Source: an uncultured Methanobrevibacter sp.
GTDB taxonomy: Archaea > Methanobacteriota > Methanobacteria > Methanobacteriales > Methanobacteriaceae
Length of the DNA stretch: 54,024 nt
Direction: 5' to 3'
Assembly (NCBI GenBank): GCA_946541845.1
Contig: CAMNJW010000003.1
Location: 1-54,024, forward strand
Below are positions 47,320 through 54,024 of this stretch, one piece after another (the stretch's first letter is position 1; each line of letters starts with the position of its first letter). Under the pieces are notes generated by a model. That model did not search any database. It saw only the letters and a list, made by a program, of their open reading frames with translations, and was not told the DNA's origin. The position numbers were made by a program, and so were the translations under genes.

Positions 47320-48447
47320 TTATCTCCTTATAATTTCAATTGCCCTATCAGTACAGGTGAAACACGGGTCACATTGTACAATACACAATTGAGCATCTGT
47401 AATTTGATCTCCAATACATGCATACTGCATTGCACCAATATTTGCCATGGATGGAGTTCTAATAATACAGTGCCTTACTCTTCCACTTTCAAGTGCATAA
47501 GAATGATATAAAGTTCCCCTTGGAACCTCAATATAACTTTCAGAAAGGTCAGTGTCAAACATTTCCCAATCCTGGTTAACCAATTTACCTTCAGGAAGAT
47601 TAGCAATAGCTTGACGGATAATTTTAATTGATTCGAAAGATTCCAATGCCCTCATAACTAAATTTGATTTAACATCACCATCCGGTTGTGTTATCACATT
47701 AAAATCAAAGTCGTCATATTCAAACATGGTTGTTCTTAAATCTCTTGCAACACCTGTAGCCCTTAAACTTGGTCCTGTTACAGCTAACTCGATAGCTTGC
47801 TTTTGAGGCAATACGCCAATTCCAGTAACCCTGGACAATAGAATAGAATCTGCTAAAAACCTGTCTACGAATCCTGTAAGTCCTTCTTCAATAGCATTCA
47901 AATCATTTTTAAGTCTTTCAATTCTAGCATCATCCAATTCACATCTTGGCCTTACACCACCTAAAACAGAACATCCATATTGAACTCTGTTTCCACCAAT
48001 CATCGCAAGCAGTTCCATGACTATTTCCCTTAAATAGAATACTCTCATTGAGAAAGTTTCATGAGACAGCACTTCACAACCATGCGCTAAATACAAGAAA
48101 TGTGAATGTAATCTTTCAAGCTCTCCCATTATCACACGAATATATTTAGCTCTCTCTGGAATTTCAATACCTAACCCCAATTCTGCAGTTCTGCAGGAAT
48201 TCCATATATGTGCGTTAGAACAAATTCCACAAATTTTTTCAGTGAGTGCATTTGCTTTTTGAACTGGAAGACCTTCCATAATTCTTTCGATACCCCTATG
48301 ATTAACACCAATAGTGATTTCAGCTTCTTGAACTATTTCATCTTCTACAAAAAACCTTACTCTATATGGCTCCAATGCAGCAGGGTGAACTGTACCCATT
48401 GGAATTTCTGTTTCAATAATATCGCTTCTTGGTACTTTTTTATCCAT
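47320..48447 (-). CDS. ehbN: Energy-converting hydrogenase B large subunit N
   Basis: [NiFe]-hydrogenase large subunit (375 aa). The nickel-binding cysteines are present: C73 and C76 in [10 protein letters not shown] and C362 and C365 in DPCFTC. The chain ends ten residues after the last cysteine, so there is little or no C-terminal extension for a maturation protease. It is related to NuoD and EchE. It starts 11 nt after ehbM. Confidence 0.95.
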   Translation of the reverse strand: MDKKVPRSDIIETEIPMGTVHPAALEPYRVRFFVEDEIVQEAEITIGVNHRGIERIMEGLPVQKANALTEKICGICSNAHIWNSCRTAELGLGIEIPERAKYIRVIMGELERLHSHFLYLAHGCEVLSHETFSMRVFYLREIVMELLAMIGGNRVQYGCSVLGGVRPRCELDDARIERLKNDLNAIEEGLTGFVDRFLADSILLSRVTGIGVLPQKQAIELAVTGPSLRATGVARDLRTTMFEYDDFDFNVITQPDGDVKSNLVMRALESFESIKIIRQAIANLPEGKLVNQDWEMFDTDLSESYIEVPRGTLYHSYALESGRVRHCIIRTPSMANIGAMQYACIGDQITDAQLCIVQCDPCFTCTDRAIEIIRR

Positions 48448-48458
48448 TTAATCCCCTC

Positions 48459-48905
48459 TTAATCCGCATCTAATAATGTAGGTAACAGTGATACAACTCC
48501 TGCCAAAACATCTTGAGGCCTTACGGCACATCCAGGAACTTTTGCATCTACTGGTATAATATTTTCAACAGGCCCTTCAATTTCCTCAGATGGAATATCA
48601 CCATAACAATTCTTGTAAACACCACCCATTAAAGCACAACTTCCTGCAGCTACAACTAATTTTGGATTAGGAATAGCTTCGTAAATTTTTTCTAATGGTT
48701 TTCTATTTAAATGTGTAACTGGTCCTGTAACCACTAAAACATCAGCTTCACGTGGATTCCAAGTTAAGAACACATTATATTGCTCTGCATCAAATCTTGG
48801 TGATAAAATTGAGTTAACAATTTCAATGTCGCATCCGTTGCATCCGCCAGTGTAAACTAACATGACGTGTATTGCTCTTGCTCTTGAAAATGATTTAAGT
48901 CCCAT
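48459..48905 (-). CDS. ehbM: Energy-converting hydrogenase B small subunit M
   Basis: Small hydrogenase subunit (148 aa) like NuoB/EchC with the proximal [4Fe-4S] cluster: C22 and C25 in [12 protein letters not shown], then the cysteines of AGSCALMGG and [10 protein letters not shown]. It carries electrons from the NiFe site to the ferredoxin-type subunits. It directly follows ehbL. Confidence 0.94.
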   Translation of the reverse strand: MGLKSFSRARAIHVMLVYTGGCNGCDIEIVNSILSPRFDAEQYNVFLTWNPREADVLVVTGPVTHLNRKPLEKIYEAIPNPKLVVAAGSCALMGGVYKNCYGDIPSEEIEGPVENIIPVDAKVPGCAVRPQDVLAGVVSLLPTLLDAD

Positions 48906-49397
48906 TTAATCACCATCCTCTTTATTTCTTAATACAGTTTTATCAGATAAGTATTGTGCAATGACTTTAAGTTTTTCGTCGGAAATTTTGAATGGTTGCT
49001 CTAGGAACTCATCAATGTTGACCTCCTGGTCACCGACACAACTTGGGTGAACAGTTCCCTTTTGACCATAAAGTGAGAAAATCGGACAATAGTCATGACA
49101 ATAATAACATACAACACATTTTAAAAGATTAATTTCAGGCACTTGATCTTTGGTCCAATCATCAGTTAGTTTAACTGGATTAGCTAAGGGTTTCATTTCA
49201 ATTGCACCTGTTGGACATACATTAGCACAACCAGCACATCCGATACAAGCCTTTTCATCAACTCTGTCATCTACTTCGACTGAAAGAGTGGAAATCTGTC
49301 TTCTTAGTTCCATATCAGTAACTCTGTCAGCTGCAAAAAAGATTCTTTTAAAGTTGGTAAAAGCTCCTTCTAAAGCTATTCTAAGTACATTTCTCAT
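48906..49397 (-). CDS. ehbL: Energy-converting hydrogenase B ferredoxin subunit L
   Basis: Iron-sulfur protein (163 aa) with two complete [4Fe-4S] motifs, CIGCAGCANVCP near residue 52 and CVVCYYCHDYCP near residue 94, resembling NuoI/EchF. It passes electrons between the hydrogenase and ferredoxin. It starts right after the ehbK stop. Confidence 0.92.
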   Translation of the reverse strand: MRNVLRIALEGAFTNFKRIFFAADRVTDMELRRQISTLSVEVDDRVDEKACIGCAGCANVCPTGAIEMKPLANPVKLTDDWTKDQVPEINLLKCVVCYYCHDYCPIFSLYGQKGTVHPSCVGDQEVNIDEFLEQPFKISDEKLKVIAQYLSDKTVLRNKEDGD

Positions 49398-50804
49398 TTA
49401 AATACCCTCTATTGAATCTTTAAAATTTCTTTCGAATAAAAATGCCCTTGCAGGACATGCATTTTTACAAGCACCACAATAAGTACATTTTTCTTCATTA
49501 ACTACAAATTGACCATCAATTTCATCGATTGCATCATATGAACAAATCTTATGACATAATCCGCAATGCATACATAACTTTTGCTCAATGAAATTGAATC
49601 CGTCTTTAATCTCATTTTTATACATTGTGGACTTTGGAATTGCATCAACCGGACAATGTACGGCACAATTTTCACATAAGATACATTCATCCAAGTTAAC
49701 GGATATTGAATCCCTATTTAATGTGATTGCATCTTCTTGACATACCTCTACACAAATTCCACAGGATATGCAATCATCGGACACAGTTCCATCCCATGAA
49801 TGAGTCATCACTTGGCGTGCACCAGTTTCGTCACAAACTTGGACACATTTTCCGCAGGATACACAGAATCCTGACAATGTAGGCAACTCCTCATCATCAA
49901 ATTCATCATAGATAAACATCTCATCGTCTTCAGCCAGAGTATGAATCGGACATGAATTGATGGCAATTTCATGAGTTACATTTTCAGTATCCTCTGTCGG
50001 ATTATATCTTAATTTACCATCATCTCTTTTAAGAGATTCATTTTCACATAAATCTGCACATAATCCGCAGTTTAGACAATAAATGATTGAACCGGAAGGC
50101 TTTTGATTTAATTTATTAATCACAATTCCAGTACCATCAACAGAGATTGCATTATGAGGACAAGCCTTCATACAATTCAGACAAAGTGTACAAGAGGACT
50201 TGTTGACAATTTGATGTTTGTTCATAGACTGATTTGGACAAACATCAGCACAAAGCCTACATTCACTACAAATACCCTCATCTCTGTCAATGCTTACGTG
50301 TATTGCTCCTGTCGGACAATATTCCTGACATCTGCCACATAAAATACATTTTTCTGTGTCAGTTCCGAAGTAGTTTCTTGAAACTAATTTAGTTTTAGAT
50401 TCCTTCTTATGACGGATATTATCCAAAGGAGGATTTAAAATATTTAATGATTTGATTAAAGTAATCTGTTTGTCTTTTTCAAGTTCGAATCCATCTACAC
50501 GATTTTGACAGACCTCTTGGCAGACTCCACAACGTGAACATATTCCATAAACAATTCCATCCTCAATTGTGATATTGCTGGTCGGACAATTGTGCATACA
50601 CATTCCACAGCCGTTACATTTGGCTCTGTCGACAACATATCCTCCATAACCATTTTGGAATATCGCTCCGTTTGGACAGTTTTTATAACATATACCACAG
50701 GTAAGACAGCTAAAGGCTCTGCCGTTGATGAATTTAATAGCTTTTGTAGGACATTGTTTAATACACTCTCTTTTTCCATCACATGTATTAGTTGTTAAAA
50801 ACAT
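49398..50804 (-). CDS. ehbK: Polyferredoxin subunit K of energy-converting hydrogenase B
   Basis: Polyferredoxin of 468 aa. I count twelve complete CxxCxxCxxxC motifs spread over the chain, for example CLTCGICYKNCP, CILCGRCQEYCP, CMHCGLCHKIC and CTYCGACKNACP, plus an incomplete N-terminal set (C8, C14, C18). It can hold at least twelve [4Fe-4S] clusters and serves as an electron wire or reservoir. It lies between ehbJ (12 nt gap) and ehbL. Confidence 0.93.
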   Translation of the reverse strand: MFLTTNTCDGKRECIKQCPTKAIKFINGRAFSCLTCGICYKNCPNGAIFQNGYGGYVVDRAKCNGCGMCMHNCPTSNITIEDGIVYGICSRCGVCQEVCQNRVDGFELEKDKQITLIKSLNILNPPLDNIRHKKESKTKLVSRNYFGTDTEKCILCGRCQEYCPTGAIHVSIDRDEGICSECRLCADVCPNQSMNKHQIVNKSSCTLCLNCMKACPHNAISVDGTGIVINKLNQKPSGSIIYCLNCGLCADLCENESLKRDDGKLRYNPTEDTENVTHEIAINSCPIHTLAEDDEMFIYDEFDDEELPTLSGFCVSCGKCVQVCDETGARQVMTHSWDGTVSDDCISCGICVEVCQEDAITLNRDSISVNLDECILCENCAVHCPVDAIPKSTMYKNEIKDGFNFIEQKLCMHCGLCHKICSYDAIDEIDGQFVVNEEKCTYCGACKNACPARAFLFERNFKDSIEGI

Positions 50805-50816
50805 TATAAAAACTCC

Positions 50817-51068
50817 TTATTTACTCCTTGAAAATAGTAGTTTTCCTACAAAAATTCCTATTAAAGCAGATAAAAATGCTGTGGAAATCGGTAAGTCTGT
50901 GTAAAACGGATAATTACCAGATTGCCATGCCATAATAATTCCTGCAATTAATATCACAATAAATGATGCTAATGTGAATTTTGCATCACTAACATTAAGC
51001 TTAATTTGAGATCCAATAAGCAAGCCTAATATTAAACCGAATATGATTGGGCCTAAACTTAACATCAT
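50817..51068 (-). CDS. ehbJ: Energy-converting hydrogenase B subunit J
   Basis: Small membrane protein (83 aa) with about three helices ([15 protein letters not shown] and [13 protein letters not shown] are clear). It overlaps the ehbI stop by 4 nt. An ATG one codon later is also possible. Named by its position in the ehb order; its own function is unknown. Confidence 0.82.
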   Translation of the reverse strand: MMLSLGPIIFGLILGLLIGSQIKLNVSDAKFTLASFIVILIAGIIMAWQSGNYPFYTDLPISTAFLSALIGIFVGKLLFSRSK

Positions 51069-51541
51069 TCACTCTCCTCTACTATTTTTTTAAATCCTGC
51101 AAATGCTATAACAATTGCGGACAATCCTACAAATACTTTTAAACCTACAAATATATTGAGGTATGGAATGATTCCTGCATTGGTGACATCCGGATAGTGG
51201 AAAACTGTTTGAATGGCAGCCGGAACTACATTCAACAAATCGGTTCCGAAATTGTATAAGTAAAATCCGCCAACGAATAAACCAATTAAACCAAATATTA
51301 TGAATCCTAATGCACCAACAGATTCAAGAACTTCAATATATGTGTGAGACAGTTCTAATGGTGAATTACCTAATCCATAAACAAGAATAGATAATATGAT
51401 TCCACTAGCTATCATTGCACCACCTTGGAACCCACCACCAGGAGTGATGTGACCTCCAAGAATGGTCATTATACCTAAACAAATTAATATGATTGAAATT
51501 GGTAAAGATATTATTTTTAAAATCATACTGCCTTGACTCAT
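51065..51541 (-). CDS. ehbI: Energy-converting hydrogenase B subunit I (MnhB-like)
   Basis: Membrane protein of 158 aa with about four helices and the MnhB/MbhF signature [20 protein letters not shown] near residue 31, shared with multisubunit Na+/H+ antiporters. It overlaps ehbH and ehbJ by 4 nt each. It belongs to the ion-translocating part of Ehb. Confidence 0.88.
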   Translation of the reverse strand: MSQGSMILKIISLPISIILICLGIMTILGGHITPGGGFQGGAMIASGIILSILVYGLGNSPLELSHTYIEVLESVGALGFIIFGLIGLFVGGFYLYNFGTDLLNVVPAAIQTVFHYPDVTNAGIIPYLNIFVGLKVFVGLSAIVIAFAGFKKIVEESE

Positions 51542-51819
51542 TGTTTATCCCCCAATAATCCTTTACCAAATATTAATAATACCACTAAACCAGCAGTTAA
51601 CAATATGATTGATTCACCTAATGTATCGTATGCCCTGAAATCAAAAATAACTACTGTTACTAAGTTCGGAGCTATTTGAGTTCCCAAAGCATTGTAGATA
51701 TTGCTTACACCAGGGTTTATGATGTTACTTAAATGGAATACTGCATCAAATAAAGTAACGGAGAATATTGCTGCCATTACTGCTGCGATTAGATTACGAA
51801 TTGTGCTATCACTAGACAA
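51538..51819 (-). CDS. ehbH: Energy-converting hydrogenase B subunit H, probable TTG start
   Basis: Membrane protein (93 aa) like the MbhE/MnhA C-terminal antiporter segment, with [20 protein letters not shown] near residue 55. No ATG fits: the frame is open upstream inside ehbG. TTG 51819 with GGTGGT 5 nt before it is the best start, giving [15 protein letters not shown] and an 8-nt overlap with the ehbG end. GTG 51828 is the alternative. Confidence 0.82.
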   Translation of the reverse strand: MSSDSTIRNLIAAVMAAIFSVTLFDAVFHLSNIINPGVSNIYNALGTQIAPNLVTVVIFDFRAYDTLGESIILLTAGLVVLLIFGKGLLGDKQ

Positions 51820-52147
51820 GAGTACCACCCCAGTACATGAATACAACAATGATTGAAAGAGTTACAACTGCATAGAACAACATTTTTTCTAAAGAATCTT
51901 CCTGCTCTATTTTAAACTTAGGAATAAGTGGAATATTAGAAATTAAAACAATTGCCAATATTAAAGCAACTAATCCTGCAAGCAAAACACTTACATGTCT
52001 TAAGAGCACTGTTGCCAATATTAATGATACAATTAAAAATATTTCCGCTGTAATACTTCCGGAGACATCTGCATTTGTTACGGGACCCGGTGAAAACAAT
52101 TTCTTGAATTGTTTTACAACATCAAATATCTGATCATAGAGTTTCAT
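51812..52147 (-). CDS. ehbG: Energy-converting hydrogenase B subunit G
   Basis: Membrane protein of 111 aa with about three helices in the second half (AEIFLIVSLILATVLL, LAGLVALILAIVLI, LFYAVVTLSIIVVFMYW). It overlaps ehbF by 4 nt and ehbH by 8 nt. Assigned by position in the operon. Confidence 0.82.
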   Translation of the reverse strand: MKLYDQIFDVVKQFKKLFSPGPVTNADVSGSITAEIFLIVSLILATVLLRHVSVLLAGLVALILAIVLISNIPLIPKFKIEQEDSLEKMLFYAVVTLSIIVVFMYWGGTLV

Positions 52148-53598
52148 AATATCCCTCCTACAAAGTTAGAAATTCCATTAACCACAACATCAGGGAATAT
52201 ACCTAAAACTATAACAAGCAGTAATAATACTCCCATAGCGAATATCATAGCACGAGGAACATCTTTTCCTTCAACTTCCAAATCTTGTGGTTTTGGTCTT
52301 AAAAACATCACATAGAATGTTTTTACAAATACTACAAATGTGGCAATACTTACCATAATTGCCAAAATGGATATTTCAGGGAATCCGCAGTTTAAAGAAG
52401 CTTGAACAAGCATTAATTTAGATTGGAATCCGCTTAATGGAGGAACACCTGCCATTGCCAAACCTGCAATTAAAAGCATTAAACTGACTTTCGGATGGTA
52501 TGCAAGCAAACCTCCAAGTTTACGTGTATCCACTTCATTTGTTGCATCGACTATTGCACCAAATCCAATGAATAATAATGCAGTGATAATAATTTCATTT
52601 AAAGCCTGGAACAAACCTGCAGTGATTGCATATTGAGTTCCAAGACCGATACCTAAACCGATGAAACCTAGTTCTCCAACAGCTAAAAATCCAATCATTC
52701 TTCTGAAGTCAGTTTGAGTAAGTGCTAGAGAGACACCCAATATCATAGCTAAGATAGAGAAGAACACTATGAGAACTTCAAATATTGGTAATGATGAATA
52801 AATCCTAAACATTATTAACACGATGGAAATCATTGAGATAACTGTAAATGATTGGAGCAATGCTGCACCATGAGGTTCCGCTTTTGAATAAATTCCAGAT
52901 TTTATAGTATGGAATGGTGGTAAACCAGAGGCATATAACCAGCCAAAGAATATTAATCCGAGTGAAGTTAAAAATACTGGAGATGAAGCGTCAACTAAAC
53001 CATTATGAACAGCAGCTACAATATCAGTTATGTTTACACTACCTGTCAATGCCAATAGGAATCCAATTCCCAAAAGCATGATTGGACTTCCGATTGATCC
53101 AAGAATCATATATTTTAAAGCCATTTCATAACTGTAATCGATTGAAGAAGCCGCAACGATACCTACTTGCGCCAGAGCTAGAATTTCAAAGAATACAAAC
53201 ATGTGAAATATATCATCAGTCAAAAGCATTGCTGTAACTGCAGCTGTACCTAAGAACAACAGGAACAAATACGGTCCGGAAACTTCCCTATATTTAGTTA
53301 AATATATGAAAATAACTAAAAATGTTAAAAGACCTATCATTGCAATGAATATTTGTTGTAAGAATGTGAATGAATAGGTAATTGCCGGATGATACACTAC
53401 ATTAGTCACATTATCCAGAATAGGCGCATATCCTCCAAAGTAATGCAGTCCATAATTTGACAATATTGGAATCAACGGAAGACATATTGCAACAACAAAT
53501 GCAAAAATCTTAGTTGCCTTATTGAATTTTGAAAAAGCACTAATAATTAATGCAGCCATTAATGGAACAATAACCATAAGTGGAATTAATTCATTCAT
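52144..53598 (-). CDS. ehbF: Energy-converting hydrogenase B subunit F (NuoM/NuoN-like antiporter subunit)
   Basis: Large membrane subunit (484 aa) with about 14 helices, of the proton_antipo_M family shared with complex I and Mrp antiporters. Typical are [17 protein letters not shown] with the conserved glutamate near residue 138 and the central lysine stretch [20 protein letters not shown] near 235. It couples ion flow to ferredoxin reduction. It overlaps ehbE by 8 nt. Confidence 0.92.
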   Translation of the reverse strand: MNELIPLMVIVPLMAALIISAFSKFNKATKIFAFVVAICLPLIPILSNYGLHYFGGYAPILDNVTNVVYHPAITYSFTFLQQIFIAMIGLLTFLVIFIYLTKYREVSGPYLFLLFLGTAAVTAMLLTDDIFHMFVFFEILALAQVGIVAASSIDYSYEMALKYMILGSIGSPIMLLGIGFLLALTGSVNITDIVAAVHNGLVDASSPVFLTSLGLIFFGWLYASGLPPFHTIKSGIYSKAEPHGAALLQSFTVISMISIVLIMFRIYSSLPIFEVLIVFFSILAMILGVSLALTQTDFRRMIGFLAVGELGFIGLGIGLGTQYAITAGLFQALNEIIITALLFIGFGAIVDATNEVDTRKLGGLLAYHPKVSLMLLIAGLAMAGVPPLSGFQSKLMLVQASLNCGFPEISILAIMVSIATFVVFVKTFYVMFLRPKPQDLEVEGKDVPRAMIFAMGVLLLLVIVLGIFPDVVVNGISNFVGGIL

Positions 53599-53977
53599 TG
53601 TACTCCTCCCGTTTTGATGTGTCTGCCAACATTACTTTAGTGCTTAAAGTACCATATCTTCTATAAAGAACCATTACTAAAGCTAGCATTACCGCTAAAG
53701 TACTTGCACCGATTACGATACTGGTAAGTACCAAACCAAAAGGCAATGGATAAGCAGCGTTTGATGCAAACCATGAGGTGTCCATACCCGGCATTAAAAT
53801 AGGTACAACGCCTCCTGCTTTATAACCAATAGCAACAATGAACAGATTAGCACCTTCTTCAATGAAACTAATACCAATTATCTTTTTTATGATATTATCA
53901 ATAAAAATTGCTGAGTAAAGTCCGATAACAACTAAAGCAACTGATGTCAATAATATCGCAAGTTGTGTCTGTGCCAT
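53591..53977 (-). CDS. ehbE: Energy-converting hydrogenase B subunit E (NuoK/MnhC-like)
   Basis: Membrane protein (128 aa) with three helices like NuoK and Mnh[21 protein letters not shown] near residue 33 carries the buried glutamates, and [20 protein letters not shown] closes the last helix. GGGAGG lies 7 nt before the ATG, which shares a base with the upstream stop. Confidence 0.9.
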   Translation of the reverse strand: MAQTQLAILLTSVALVVIGLYSAIFIDNIIKKIIGISFIEEGANLFIVAIGYKAGGVVPILMPGMDTSWFASNAAYPLPFGLVLTSIVIGASTLAVMLALVMVLYRRYGTLSTKVMLADTSKREEYNE

Positions 53978-54024
53978 TAGCTATCCTCCCTTTGAGTTTT
54001 TTTAACAGCCAAAGCAATAAATAC
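53977..54024 (-). CDS. ehbD: C-terminal end of an ehb gene, probably ehbD (partial)
   Basis: The last 15 codons and the stop of a gene that enters from the right edge (reads [15 protein letters not shown]). Its TAA overlaps the ehbE ATG by one base and its end carries the GGGAGG ribosome site of ehbE. By the known ehb order it should be ehbD, but the fragment itself is too short to prove it. Confidence 0.6.
   Translation of the reverse strand, partial: VFIALAVKKTQREDS

Overview
This window is AT-rich archaeal DNA from a hydrogenotrophic methanogen of the order Methanobacteriales, very probably a Methanobrevibacter. The call rests on several features: an mcrBDCGA methyl-coenzyme M reductase operon, methanogen marker genes, coenzyme M and F420 biosynthesis genes, a membrane-bound energy-converting hydrogenase (ehb) operon, a family B DNA polymerase split after motif C as known in Methanothermobacter, archaeal promoters with TATA boxes, and ribosome binding sites of the GGTGAT/GGAGG type. 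The gene order psmB - fttA - purM - comC matches my memory of Methanothermobacter (MTH1202-1205); I could not check it here.

Layout. 1-3771 (minus): mcr operon, with mcrA running off the left edge. 3772-4257: long divergent regulatory region. 4258-7742: mmp10 (the McrA arginine methylase), marker protein 7, an unassigned methanogen gene and comB. 7804-11545: a TraB-like membrane protein, a zinc ribbon, a CNNM/CorC-type transporter and a Ca2+/Na+ exchanger. 11504-15129: a tRNA 2-thiolation enzyme, an MTH1187-type protein, a DegT aminotransferase and trm1. 15376-18555: an Lrp regulator, then mptA, a methanogen protein and cofG. 18542-24280: taw2, psmB, fttA/aCPSF1, purM and comC. 24497-26788: one secreted adhesin-like protein. 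26812-31355 (minus): polB large part, an AI-2E-family permease, pyrK and pyrD. 31380-33829: a coiled-coil protein, then nop5 and fibrillarin. 33830-34481: a gene-free stretch with an RNA-like inverted repeat and palindromes. 34482-41502 (minus): a frameshifted coaBC, two envelope proteins, pheA, two four-CBS proteins, and queE-queD-DUF366. 41599-45337 (plus): a nucleotidyltransferase, an NSS transporter and a solo Cas4-like nuclease. 45390-54024 (minus): ehbQ back to ehbD, cut by the right edge.

The genes centre on methanogenesis (Mcr, its modification enzyme Mmp10, CoM synthesis by ComB and ComC, F420 synthesis by CofG, and Ehb, which uses H2 to reduce ferredoxin for anabolism). The rest is core information processing: proteasome, FttA-dependent transcription termination, C/D RNP proteins and tRNA modification. 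I saw no tRNA or rRNA gene, CRISPR array, intact insertion sequence or prophage. The points most worth a second look are the frameshift in coaBC, the structured element near 33965-34066, a recurring AAAGTA-N-TACTTT palindrome, inverted repeats in the mcr, fttA and purM leaders, and an apparent ATT start for pheA. No clear new multi-gene system is visible.
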